Shown one piece after another: positions 18,297 through 26,131 of a stretch of DNA of 64,000 nucleotides (position 1 is its first letter; each line of letters opens with the position of its first letter). This DNA comes from Nocardioides luteus (GTDB lineage: Bacteria; Actinomycetota; Actinomycetes; Propionibacteriales; Nocardioidaceae): assembly GCF_015752315.1 (NCBI RefSeq), contig NZ_JADOVJ010000001.1, positions 3,092,501 to 3,156,500 on the forward strand. The letters run 5' to 3'. The translations under genes were made by a program, and so were the position numbers. Below the pieces are notes generated by a model, which ran no database searches, was not told the DNA's origin, and worked only from the letters and a program-made list of their open reading frames with translations.

Positions 18297-19976
18297 TCAG
18301 GTCGTGGGCCGCAGCCAGACCGCGGCATCGGGGGCGAGCCGGCCGGCCTCGAGAGGCGAGCTGGCCAGCCAGACGTGGTCGCTGTGCGGCAGCTCCACCG
18401 GTGCGTCGGTCAGGTTGACCACGCAGGCGAAGTGCGCACCGCGACGAAAGGCGAGGATCCCGGGAGCCGTGTCGATCCAGCGGAAGTCGCCGGTGGCGAG
18501 GTCGGGATGCGTACGCCGGATCAGCAACGCCATCCGGTGCAGGGACAGCATCGAGCGCGGGTCCGCCGACTGCGCCTGCGCCGTCAGCCGCGCCCAGCCC
18601 TCGGGCTGCGGCAGCCACGTGGTGGTGCCCGGTGCGCTGAAGCCGTACGGAGGCCGGTCCCCGCTCCACGGCAGCGGCACCCGGCAGCCGTCCCGGCCGG
18701 GGTCGACGCCACCGCTGCGGAAGTGCATCGGGTCCTGCACCCGCTCCGGCGGGATGTCGGCCTCGTCGAGGCCGAGCTCCTCGCCCTGGTAGAGGTAGTA
18801 GGCCCCGGGCAGACCCATCGCGAGCATCGCCGCCGCCCGGGCCCGCCGCTCACCGAGAGCGCGATCGGTCGGGGTGCCGAAGCGCTTGGTCTCGAACGCG
18901 AACGCGGTGTCCGCGCGGCCGTAGCGCGTCACCAGCCGGGTGACGTCGTGGTTGGAGAGCACCCAGGTCGCCGGGGCCCCGGCCTCGCCGTGCACGCGCA
19001 GCGTGGTCTCGATGGAGGTCCGCAGCGCCGCGGCGTCCCACGGCGCCGTCATGAAGTCGAAGTTGAACGCCGCGTGCAGGACGCCGGGCCCCAGGTAGCG
19101 GATGAACCGGGAGGTGTCCGGGAGCCAGACCTCCCCGATGAGGGCCCGGTCGGGTCCGTATTCCTGGGCGATCCGCCGCCAGCCGCGGTAGATCTCCTGG
19201 AGCTCCTCCCGGTCGACGTAGGGGTGCTCGCCGGGCCGTGGATCCTCCGGCACCTCGGGGAGGGCCGGGTCCTTGGCGAGCAGGGCGGCGGAGTCGATCC
19301 GGATCCCGGCCACCGCCCGGTCGAACCAGAACCGAAGGATCTCCTCGTGCTCGCGGCGTACGTCCTCGTGCTGCCAGTTGAGGTCGGGCTGCTCGGCGGA
19401 GAAGAGGTGCAGGTACCACTGCTCGGGGACGCCGTCGGGTCCGGTCAGGCGGGTCCAGGCAGCGCCGCCGAACTCCGAGGTCCAGTCGTTGGGCGGTTGC
19501 TCGCCCCCGGGGCCACGCCCGTCCCGGAACCAGAACCGGTCGCGCTCGGGAGCACCGGGCCCCGCCTCGACCGCGGCCCGGAACCATCGGTGCTGGTCGG
19601 AGACGTGGTTCGGGACGACGTCGATGATCGTGCGGATGCCGAGCTCGAGGGCGTCCTGGATGAGTGCCTCCGCCTCGGCGAGGTCGCCGAAGACGGGGTC
19701 GATCGCGCGGTAGTCGGTCACGTCGTAGCCGCCGTCGGCCATCGGCGAGGGGAACCACGGCGTGAACCAGATCGCGTCCACCCCGAGGTCCCGCAGGTAG
19801 GTCAGGTGGGCTCGCACGCCGGCCAGGTCGCCGGTGCCGTCGCCGTTGGCGTCGGCGAAGCTGCGGGGATAGATCTGGTAGATCGCCGCGGAGCGCCACC
19901 AGTCGGCCGGGCGCTCCGTGAAGACCGGAAGCGCGGCCGGTGCCGGCTCGCTCTGTCGAGGTTCCGTGGCGGTCAC
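18297..19976 (-). CDS. GH13 alpha-glucosidase / oligo-1,6-glucosidase-like
   Basis: The 559-residue cytoplasmic glycoside hydrolase splits imported alpha-glucosides. It opens with WWRSAAIYQIYPRSFADANG, typical of the GH13 oligo-glucosidase branch. The nucleophile is Asp228 in GIRIDSAAL, the acid/base Glu282 in IGEVW and the third carboxylate Asp344 in LSNHDVTR. There is no signal peptide, in line with hydrolysis after import by the adjacent ABC system. The GTG start at 19976 is preceded by AAGGGAGG. The 5' region carries an ACGCAAG motif shared with the LacI gene promoter, suggesting joint repression. Confidence 0.95.
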   Translation of the reverse strand: MTATEPRQSEPAPAALPVFTERPADWWRSAAIYQIYPRSFADANGDGTGDLAGVRAHLTYLRDLGVDAIWFTPWFPSPMADGGYDVTDYRAIDPVFGDLAEAEALIQDALELGIRTIIDVVPNHVSDQHRWFRAAVEAGPGAPERDRFWFRDGRGPGGEQPPNDWTSEFGGAAWTRLTGPDGVPEQWYLHLFSAEQPDLNWQHEDVRREHEEILRFWFDRAVAGIRIDSAALLAKDPALPEVPEDPRPGEHPYVDREELQEIYRGWRRIAQEYGPDRALIGEVWLPDTSRFIRYLGPGVLHAAFNFDFMTAPWDAAALRTSIETTLRVHGEAGAPATWVLSNHDVTRLVTRYGRADTAFAFETKRFGTPTDRALGERRARAAAMLAMGLPGAYYLYQGEELGLDEADIPPERVQDPMHFRSGGVDPGRDGCRVPLPWSGDRPPYGFSAPGTTTWLPQPEGWARLTAQAQSADPRSMLSLHRMALLIRRTHPDLATGDFRWIDTAPGILAFRRGAHFACVVNLTDAPVELPHSDHVWLASSPLEAGRLAPDAAVWLRPTT

Positions 19977-20062
19977 GGGGCCTCCCTTCTCAGCAGCTCA
20001 CAGTCATGTGACGGCCGTCACCGTGACGGCGTGCTGAGACCGTAGAGCCAGCATCAGAAGCG

Positions 20063-20069
20063 ACGCAAG
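20063..20069 (-). promoter_or_regulatory. Candidate LacI-family half-site upstream of glucosidase operon
   Basis: ACGCAAG on the plus strand (CTTGCGT in the direction of transcription) lies about 90 nt upstream of the glucosidase start and repeats the motif found at 21115, 21136 and, in variant form, 21147 near the LacI gene. It is preceded in the transcribed direction by CAAG-TT, giving CAAG-tt-CTTG. MalR-type repressors of Streptomyces use CTTGCAG repeats, which supports an operator role. Confidence 0.4.
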
Positions 20070-20092
20070 AACTTGACAGAACGTAATTAATT

Positions 20093-21112
20093 TCAGGACT
20101 TTGCGCGGTGGCTTGCAGGTCCGGTCGACCGCCGGACCACCAGCTCACCCTCGAAGAGCAGCTCGTCGACCGGTCCGAGCGTGCCGTCGATCTGGCTCAC
20201 CAGGAAGTCGACCGCCGCGCGGCCCATCGCCTCGATCGGCTGCCGGATCGTGGTGAGGGGCGGGTCGGCGCAGGCCATGAAGGCGGAGTCGTCGTAGCCG
20301 ATCACGGACACGTCCGCCGGGGTCGACAGCCGGGCCCGGCGGACCGCCCTGACCGCTCCCAGCGCGAGCGGGTCGCTGGCGCACACGATCCCGGTCACGC
20401 CCGCCTCGATCAGCCGCGCCGCAGAGGCCTGCCCACTCTGGAGGGAGTAGAGGCTGCGTACGACCAGGTCCTCGTCGAACGGCACCCCGGCCCGGTCGCA
20501 GACCGCCCGGAAAGCGGCCAGCTTGCGCTCGGAGGGAACGTGGTCGCGCGGGCCCAGCACCAGCCCGATCCGCTCGTGACCCAGGGCCAGCAGGTGCTCG
20601 GCTGCCTGCTCCATGGCGTCGGCGTCGTCGCAGACGACCCGTGGGAACGGCAGATCGTCGATGGCCGCATTGATCAGCACGACTGGAAGGTTGCGCCCGG
20701 CCAGCCGGTCGTAGTGGGCATGGTCGGCGTCGCGCTGGGCATAGGTCCCGCCGGCGAAGACCACGCCGGCCACCTGCTGCTCGAGGAGCAGGTCGACGTA
20801 CTCCGACTCGGTCACGCCGCCGGCGGTCTGCGTGCACAGCACCGGGGTCAGCCCCTGTTGCGCCAGGTTGGCGCCGAGGACCTCGGCGAGCGCCGGGAAG
20901 ATCGGATTCTGCAGCTCCGGGAGCACGAGACCGACGAGCCTCGCCCGCTCGCCGCGCAGCTTCACCGGTCGCTCGTAGCCGAGGACATCGAGCGCGGTCA
21001 GCACCCGCTCACGGGTCGCCTCGGAGACTCCCGGCTTGCCGTTGAGCACGCGGCTCACCGTCGCCTCGGAGACCTTGGCGCGGGCGGCTGCGTCGGCAAG
21101 ACGTCTACTCAT
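20093..21112 (-). CDS. LacI-family transcriptional repressor
   Basis: The 339-residue regulator has an N-terminal helix-turn-helix (LADAAARAKVSEATVSRVLNG, about residues 5-25), a hinge at about residue 50 and a periplasmic-binding-protein-like effector domain to the C-terminus. It lies directly upstream of, and in the same direction as, the alpha-glucoside import and hydrolysis operon, so it is most likely that operon's MalR-like repressor and senses an alpha-glucoside. Its promoter carries repeated CTTGCGT/CTTGCAG motifs, suggesting autoregulation. The ATG at 21112 has no ribosome site, but a TATATT -10-like element lies only 9 nt upstream, so the message may be leaderless. Confidence 0.93.
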   Translation of the reverse strand: MSRRLADAAARAKVSEATVSRVLNGKPGVSEATRERVLTALDVLGYERPVKLRGERARLVGLVLPELQNPIFPALAEVLGANLAQQGLTPVLCTQTAGGVTESEYVDLLLEQQVAGVVFAGGTYAQRDADHAHYDRLAGRNLPVVLINAAIDDLPFPRVVCDDADAMEQAAEHLLALGHERIGLVLGPRDHVPSERKLAAFRAVCDRAGVPFDEDLVVRSLYSLQSGQASAARLIEAGVTGIVCASDPLALGAVRAVRRARLSTPADVSVIGYDDSAFMACADPPLTTIRQPIEAMGRAAVDFLVSQIDGTLGPVDELLFEGELVVRRSTGPASHRAKS

Positions 21113-21114
21113 GA

Positions 21115-21153
21115 ACGCAAGAATATAACTGCTTTACGCAAGCTGTCTGCAAG
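21115..21153 (-). promoter_or_regulatory. LacI gene promoter with three direct operator repeats
   Basis: In the plus-strand direction ACGCAAG occurs at 21115-21121 and 21136-21142 and CTGCAAG at 21147-21153. Read with transcription these are CTTGCAG, CTTGCGT and CTTGCGT; the first two are 11 bp apart. The -10-like TATATT (21122-21127) lies between two copies, so repressor bound here would block RNA polymerase. Confidence 0.5.
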
Positions 21154-21164
21154 CGCCGCCGATC

Positions 21165-21198
21165 TTGACCGGCAATTAGATAAGTGATTTAGTCACTT
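21165..21198 (+). promoter_or_regulatory. GntR gene promoter and inverted-repeat operator
   Basis: TTGACC (21165-21170) and TTTAGT (21188-21193) are spaced 17 bp, a plausible -35/-10 pair. A perfect inverted repeat AAGTGA-tttag-TCACTT covers 21182-21198, overlapping the -10 and ending 3 bp before the GTG start of the GntR gene. FadR-type GntR proteins bind such short palindromes, so autorepression is likely. There is no ribosome site, so the message may be leaderless. Confidence 0.5.
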
Positions 21199-21201
21199 CC
21201 T

Positions 21202-21891
21202 GTGACCAGCAACACACCATCGCTCTCTGAACGCATCGCCGACGGGATCGTCGCCATGATCGAGGCCGCGGGCCTGGAGCCGGGCGACGCCCTGGCCTCC
21301 TCGCGCGAGCTGGCCAAGCGGTTCGAGGTGACCACACCGACGATCCGGGAGGCGCTGCGCCGTCTCGAAGCCACGGACGTGATCCGCTTCCGGCACGGCT
21401 CGGGCACCTACGTCAGCGGCGGGGTGAACCGGCGGCTGCTGGTCAACCCCCATGTCTCCGAGTCCCGCAGCGAGTCGGTGCTCGAGCTCCTCGACGCCAG
21501 GATCGTGCTGGAGCCCCCGGTCGCGGCGGCGGCCGCCGCGGCGCGTACCGACGACGACCTCGCCGCGCTGACGCTCTCGGCCGACAACTCGCTCAAGCCG
21601 CAGTACGCCGACGAGCGCCCCGAGCTGCACTTCCACGTCGCGCTCGCCGGCGCCTCCGGCAACCTCCTGCTGCGCGAGACGATCGAGGCGCTGCTGCAGG
21701 TGCGGGCCCGCGACCAGATCGAGATCCGCCACCGCTACACCGACCGCGACCGCGACCACGCCGACCACCTCCGCATCGTCGAGGCCGTACGCGACGGCGA
21801 CCCCGACGCCGCGGCCGCCCTGACCCGCGAGCACCTGCTCGCGATCCGCGACGCGATCGCCGCCACCCTCGGCACGGAGCAGTCCCGATGA
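21202..21891 (+). CDS. GntR-family (FadR/FCD type) transcriptional regulator
   Basis: The 229-residue regulator has an N-terminal winged helix (about residues 5-72, with SRELAKRFEVTTPTIREALR and HGSGTYV) and an all-helical FCD effector domain (about 90-225). The latter carries the His-rich metal/ligand site elements LHFHVALAGASGN and DHADHLRIVEAVRDGD. The GTG at 21202 directly follows a palindromic candidate operator. It overlaps the creatininase-family gene by 4 bp and is divergent from LacI. It probably controls the downstream amidohydrolase / esterase / AbgT genes in response to a carboxylate ligand; the ligand is unknown. Confidence 0.92.
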   Translation: MTSNTPSLSERIADGIVAMIEAAGLEPGDALASSRELAKRFEVTTPTIREALRRLEATDVIRFRHGSGTYVSGGVNRRLLVNPHVSESRSESVLELLDARIVLEPPVAAAAAAARTDDDLAALTLSADNSLKPQYADERPELHFHVALAGASGNLLLRETIEALLQVRARDQIEIRHRYTDRDRDHADHLRIVEAVRDGDPDAAAALTREHLLAIRDAIAATLGTEQSR

Positions 21892-22649
21892 CCGCGAGGC
21901 TCGCGGAGATGACCACCCACGAGGCCGCTCGATCGGCCGAGGCCGGGACGGTCGTGGTGATCCCCGTCGGCGCGTTCGAGCAGCACGGCGCAGGGCTCCC
22001 GCTGGCCACCGACCAGATCCGCGCCGAGGCGCTCGCCGAGGCCGTCGCCGAGGCGCTCCCGGGCAAGGTGGTCATCGGACCCGGCGTACCCGTCGGCGTC
22101 TCGCCCCACCACCAGGCCTTCGCCGGCACCGTGAGCCTGCGGCCGACGCTCTTCGCCGCCGTCGTGCGGGAGTATGTCGAGTCGCTGGCCGCCCACGGGT
22201 GGCGGCGCTTCCTGGTGATCACCGGCCACGGCGGCAACAACGCCACGCTCGGCACCCTGGCCCAGGAGCTGCTGCGCGACCGCCCCGACCTGGAGCTGGC
22301 CTGGACGCCGGTGACGACGCTGGCCAAGGACGCCGTCGCGACCATGGAGCTGAGCCCGGTCTCCGGTCACAGCGGTGAGGCCGAGACGGCCCAGATGCTG
22401 CACGTCGCGCCCCACCTCGTACGCCACGACCTGCTCGCCCCGGGCACGACCACGCCCGACGAGCTCGATCCGCTCGCCCGGCTGGCCCGCTCGGTGAGCC
22501 AGCCCGCCTTGGCCCTCCCCTACGACCGCCTCTCCCCCACCGGCGTGCTCGGCGACCCGCGCCGCGCCACGGCCGAGGACGGCCGCGCCATCCTCGCCGA
22601 GGCCACCGACCGCATCGTCGGCTTCATCAAGGAGTGGCTCGACACCTAG
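21888..22649 (+). CDS. Creatininase-family amidohydrolase
   Basis: The 253-residue enzyme is of the creatininase / creatinine amidohydrolase fold, a metal-dependent amide hydrolase. Metal and catalytic motifs visible are GAFEQHG, TGHGGNN and SGHSGEAET. Family members act on creatinine, on the mycofactocin precursor peptide (MftE) or on riboflavin intermediates; none of the other mycofactocin genes is here. It overlaps the GntR gene by 4 bp and precedes a secreted esterase and an AbgT transporter, so a catabolic amide or cyclic-amide substrate is more likely than a cofactor role. Substrate not assigned. Confidence 0.88.
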   Translation: MTARLAEMTTHEAARSAEAGTVVVIPVGAFEQHGAGLPLATDQIRAEALAEAVAEALPGKVVIGPGVPVGVSPHHQAFAGTVSLRPTLFAAVVREYVESLAAHGWRRFLVITGHGGNNATLGTLAQELLRDRPDLELAWTPVTTLAKDAVATMELSPVSGHSGEAETAQMLHVAPHLVRHDLLAPGTTTPDELDPLARLARSVSQPALALPYDRLSPTGVLGDPRRATAEDGRAILAEATDRIVGFIKEWLDT

Positions 22650-22755
22650 GCCACCCGCCCACCCCATCAGCTCGGGACCCCGACCGGGACGCACACCGCG
22701 TCGCCGGGCGATCCAGCACACCCGAAAACGCACCGATCCGCCCCAAGGAGCACCC

Positions 22756-23730
22756 ATGTCCCCACGACAATCCCGCCTCCTGGCTCCGGCCGTCGCGGTC
22801 GCGGCCGTCGCCGCGCTGTCCCTGGCACCGACCGCCACCTCCGCCCTGACCCGCGGCTCCGTCCAGGACCAGGCAGCCGGCGAGACCACGCCCTGCGCCA
22901 AGCCCACCGACCAGGAGCCCGACAGCAGCCAGAAGTACGAGCTGACCAGCGGCGACCTCGAGCGCAGCTATGTTCTCCGCCTCCCGGAGGGCTACCAGAA
23001 GCGCGCCGACTGGCCGCTGATCGTCGCCTACCACGGCCGTGGCAGCACGGGCGTCGAGGTCGAGGGCTACTCCGAGCTCTCCGACCTCCCGGCGGTGGTC
23101 GCCTATCCCGACGGCGCCATCGGCACCGGCTCGGGCTACCGCAAGGCCTGGCAGGGCGCTCCGTACGAGGCGCCGGGCGTCGATGACGTCGCCTTCACCC
23201 GCGACCTGCTCGCCGCGATCGAGGCCGACCACTGCATCGACACCTCTCGCGTCTACGCCACAGGCAAGTCCAACGGCGCCGGCCTCACGGCCCTCCTCGC
23301 CTGCCAGCTGCCGAACACGTTCGCGGCGATCGCCCCGGTCGCGCCGGCGCTCTACCCGGGTGCCCGGGTCGGCTGCGAGGAGGCTCCGCCGACACCGGTC
23401 CTGGAGATCCACGGCGTCGCCGACGCGACCATTCCCTACGCGGGCGACCCCGACCGCGACCTGCCCGCGATCCCCGAGTGGGTCCAGGGCTGGGCCGACC
23501 ACAACGGCTGCACCGCCTCCACCACGCGCACCCACCGCGACATCGAGACCACCCGCTGGACCGGGTGCGACCAGGGCGCCGAGGTCCAGCACGTCGCCGT
23601 CGACGGCGGTGGCCACGTCTGGCCGGGCGGCGACATCTACTCCGGTGGCGGCCACGTCACTCACACCATCGAGTCCGCGACGGTGATCTGGGACTTCTTC
23701 TCCCGCCACCGCCTCACCAGCGAAGGGTGA
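22756..23730 (+). CDS. Secreted PHB depolymerase / feruloyl-esterase-like hydrolase
   Basis: The 324-residue exported serine hydrolase has a Sec signal peptide (residues 1-29, hydrophobic core AVAVAAVAALSLA). The mature domain has the LpqC/polyhydroxybutyrate-depolymerase fold: oxyanion region VAYHGRGS, nucleophile Ser172 in GKSNGAG, acid Asp in HGVADATIPY and His in GGGHVWPG. Substrates in this family include short polyesters, feruloyl esters and acetylated sugars. AAGGAG precedes the ATG. It lies 106 bp after the creatininase-family gene and 5 bp before the AbgT transporter, suggesting extracellular hydrolysis followed by uptake. Confidence 0.88.
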   Translation: MSPRQSRLLAPAVAVAAVAALSLAPTATSALTRGSVQDQAAGETTPCAKPTDQEPDSSQKYELTSGDLERSYVLRLPEGYQKRADWPLIVAYHGRGSTGVEVEGYSELSDLPAVVAYPDGAIGTGSGYRKAWQGAPYEAPGVDDVAFTRDLLAAIEADHCIDTSRVYATGKSNGAGLTALLACQLPNTFAAIAPVAPALYPGARVGCEEAPPTPVLEIHGVADATIPYAGDPDRDLPAIPEWVQGWADHNGCTASTTRTHRDIETTRWTGCDQGAEVQHVAVDGGGHVWPGGDIYSGGGHVTHTIESATVIWDFFSRHRLTSEG

Positions 23731-23735
23731 CTCCC

Positions 23736-25277
23736 ATGACCAGCACCGCAACCCCGACCGGCAGCGAGAGACTGCCGTGGATCATCCGCGCCATGGGCGT
23801 GGTCGAGCGCGTCGGCAACGCCCTGCCGCACCCGTTCTGGCTGTTCTGGATCCTCGCCGGGATCCTCGCCGTGATCAGCGCGATCTGCGCCGCCGCGGGC
23901 GTCTCGGTCATCTCGCCCGGTGACGGCGAGAGGGTCGTCGTCCAGAGCCTGCTCAGCGGCGAGGGCCTGGCGATGGCCACCTCCACGATGGTCTCCAACT
24001 TCGCCGAGTTCCCGCCGATGGCCACCATCGTCGTGGTCATCATGGGCGTCGCCGTCGCCGAGCGCACCGGCTTCCTCACCGCCGCGATGAAGACCGGCAT
24101 CTCGCGCGTGCCGGTAGGCTGGGTGGTCTTCGCCGTCGCGTTCACCGGCACCGTCGCCCACGTGGCCTCGGCGGCTGCGTACATCATCCTGGTGCCGCTC
24201 GGCGGTCTCGCCTTCCGCGCCGTCGGCCGCTCTCCGATCCTCGGGATCGTGGTCGCCTACACCGCGATCGCGAGCGGGTACGACGCCAGCCCGATCCCGA
24301 CTCCCAACGACGCGATCTTCGCCGGCATCACTACCGCAGCGGCCCAGATCGTCGACGAGAGCGCGTACGTCTCCCCCGTCAGCAACTGGTTCTTCAACAT
24401 CGCCTCCTCGGTGCTGCTGGCCGCGGTGATCACCCTGATGACCAAGTTCGTGCTCTCCAAGCGGCCCGACCTGGACGCGGACGAGGATGCCGACGACGGC
24501 GACTTCGGGTCGCTCGAGCTCGACGGCCGTGAGCGCCGGGCGCTGCGCTGGTCGCTCCTGGCCCTGCTGGCCGCGATCGTGGTGATCGCCGCCGTCGTGA
24601 TCCCCGGCGGATCGCCGCTGCGCGGCGAGGACGGGTCGCTGACCGAGTCGCCGTTCCTCACCGGCATCGCCGCCGTCGTCGCGGTGCTCTTCGGCCTCGC
24701 CGGCATCGTGTACGGCACGCTGTCGGGCTCGATCACCAAGGCCGGCGACGTGCCGGCGCTGATGGGTCAGGGGATCAAGCAGATGGCGCCGGTGCTGGTG
24801 CTGTTCTTCGCGATCGCCCAGTTCCTGGCGTACTTCGAGTGGTCCCACCTCGGCGACGTTCTCGCGGTCAACTCCGCCGAGGCGCTGGAGACCAGCAACA
24901 TCCCGGTATGGGTGGTGTTCCTGCTCGTGCTGGCGCTGCTCAGCGTCGTCAACATCATGGTCACCAGCGGCTCGGCGATGTGGTCGATCGCCGCGCCCGT
25001 CCTGGTGCCCATGCTGATGCTGCTCGCGGTGCCGCCGGAGACCACCCAGGCGCTCTTCCGGATCGCCGACTCCGGATCCACCGCGATCACCCCGATGAGC
25101 CCCTACTTCGTGATGGCCCTCGGCTTCCTGCAGCGCTACCGCAAGGACGCCGGCATCGGCACCCTGGCCTCCTACACGCTGCCGCTCGCCATCGCGATGA
25201 GCCTCGCCTGGACCGCGCTGTTCTTCCTGTGGTGGGCGCTGGGCATCCCGCTCGGCCCGGGTGCTCCGGTCCGCTGA
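23736..25277 (+). CDS. AbgT-family transporter
   Basis: The 513-residue membrane transporter of the AbgT family is best known for p-aminobenzoyl-glutamate uptake or sulfonamide efflux. It shows about 11 hydrophobic segments, the conserved VERVGNALPHPFWLFW start, and the C-terminal DSGSTAITPMSPYF signature. The start at 23736 lies 5 bp after the esterase stop. The usual partner peptidases AbgA/AbgB are absent; instead a creatininase-family amidohydrolase and a secreted esterase precede it, so the substrate may be a different aryl-amide or ester product. A terminator follows. Confidence 0.93.
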   Translation: MTSTATPTGSERLPWIIRAMGVVERVGNALPHPFWLFWILAGILAVISAICAAAGVSVISPGDGERVVVQSLLSGEGLAMATSTMVSNFAEFPPMATIVVVIMGVAVAERTGFLTAAMKTGISRVPVGWVVFAVAFTGTVAHVASAAAYIILVPLGGLAFRAVGRSPILGIVVAYTAIASGYDASPIPTPNDAIFAGITTAAAQIVDESAYVSPVSNWFFNIASSVLLAAVITLMTKFVLSKRPDLDADEDADDGDFGSLELDGRERRALRWSLLALLAAIVVIAAVVIPGGSPLRGEDGSLTESPFLTGIAAVVAVLFGLAGIVYGTLSGSITKAGDVPALMGQGIKQMAPVLVLFFAIAQFLAYFEWSHLGDVLAVNSAEALETSNIPVWVVFLLVLALLSVVNIMVTSGSAMWSIAAPVLVPMLMLLAVPPETTQALFRIADSGSTAITPMSPYFVMALGFLQRYRKDAGIGTLASYTLPLAIAMSLAWTALFFLWWALGIPLGPGAPVR

Positions 25278-25290
25278 CCCCCTGCGACGA

Positions 25291-25320
25291 GGCCCGGCGA
25301 CCTGTGGAGGTCGCCGGGCC
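25291..25320. terminator. Bidirectional hairpin terminator
   Basis: A perfect 13-bp stem (GGCCCGGCGACCT paired with AGGTCGCCGGGCC) encloses a 4-base GTGG loop between two convergent genes. There is no strong T-tract, as is common in high-GC actinobacteria. It probably ends the AbgT operon on one strand and the DJ-1-like gene on the other. Confidence 0.85.
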
Positions 25321-25341
25321 CTGTCACGCCTTCGGGGTGGA

Positions 25342-26037
25342 TCAGGCGAGCCGCTCCAGGAGCGCCTTCGCGGTCGAGACGCTGGACTGCGGGTTCTGGC
25401 CGGTGATCAGGGTGCCGTCGACGACGACGGTGTCGCTCCACGGCTCGCCGGTCTCGGCGATGCCGCCGGCGGCGCGCATGCGCTGCTCCACGGAGAACGG
25501 GATGCTGTCGCCGTAGCCGCCCTGCTGCTCCTCGGTGTCGGTGAAGCCGGTCATCCGGCGCCCGCCGAAGAGCCAGCCGCCCTCATCGGTGGCGGCCAGG
25601 AGACCGGCGACGCCGTGGCACAGCGCCACGACCGGGCGGCCGGCGGAGTCGGTGGCGGTCAGGATCGCAGCGAGCGCGGGGTCCTCGACCAGGTCCGCCA
25701 TCGGGGCATGGCCGCCGGGGATGTAGACGGCGTCGTACGCCGCCGGGTCGATGTCGGCGAGCGCGAGCGGGTTCGCCAGCTGCTCCTCGAGGGTGGCGAG
25801 GTAGGCACGGAAGCGCTCGGCGTCCTCGGGCTGGACGCCGCCCTGCTCGCTGAGCGAGAGCGCGTCGACGGTGGGCTTGCGGCCGCCCGGGGTGGCGATG
25901 TCGATCTCGACGCCGGCTCCGGCGAGCGTCTCGTGGGAGGCGGCGACCTCCTCGGCCCAGTAGCCGGTCGGGTGCTCGCTGCCGTCGGCGAGGACGAGGG
26001 TGTCGGCCGCCGAGACGACCATCAGTACGCGTGTCAC
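25342..26037 (-). CDS. DJ-1/PfpI-family protein (Hsp31-like)
   Basis: The 231-residue cytoplasmic protein of the class I glutamine-amidotransferase-like superfamily has the nucleophilic elbow Cys140 in VVALCHGVAGLL, plus YIPGGHAPMADL. Relatives are chaperones/deglycases (Hsp31) or glyoxalase III-type enzymes protecting against reactive carbonyls. The GTG start at 26037 is set by GGAGGA eight bases upstream; an extended frame crosses into the divergent LysR gene and is rejected. Divergent from a LysR regulator, which is the likely controller. Confidence 0.9.
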   Translation of the reverse strand: MTRVLMVVSAADTLVLADGSEHPTGYWAEEVAASHETLAGAGVEIDIATPGGRKPTVDALSLSEQGGVQPEDAERFRAYLATLEEQLANPLALADIDPAAYDAVYIPGGHAPMADLVEDPALAAILTATDSAGRPVVALCHGVAGLLAATDEGGWLFGGRRMTGFTDTEEQQGGYGDSIPFSVEQRMRAAGGIAETGEPWSDTVVVDGTLITGQNPQSSVSTAKALLERLA

Positions 26038-26118
26038 GAGTTGTTCCTCCAGGTTGTGGTTTGGTGATGACGTAACGACGGCCTTCCCCCGCTTCAGTCC
26101 CGGCCCGCCCTGACAGGT

Positions 26119-26131
26119 CATAATGATTTCT
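26119..26131 (+). promoter_or_regulatory. -10-like element CATAAT just upstream of LysR gene
   Basis: CATAAT at 26119-26124 is followed by only 7 nt before the ATG at 26132. No ribosome site is visible. This is the arrangement of a leaderless transcript, and is the reason the ATG at 26132 is preferred over the one at 26123. Confidence 0.4.

Noticed and set aside
21888..22649. Creatininase-family gene as mycofactocin MftE
   Set aside because: No mftA, B, C, D or F genes nearby, and the neighbours point to catabolism.
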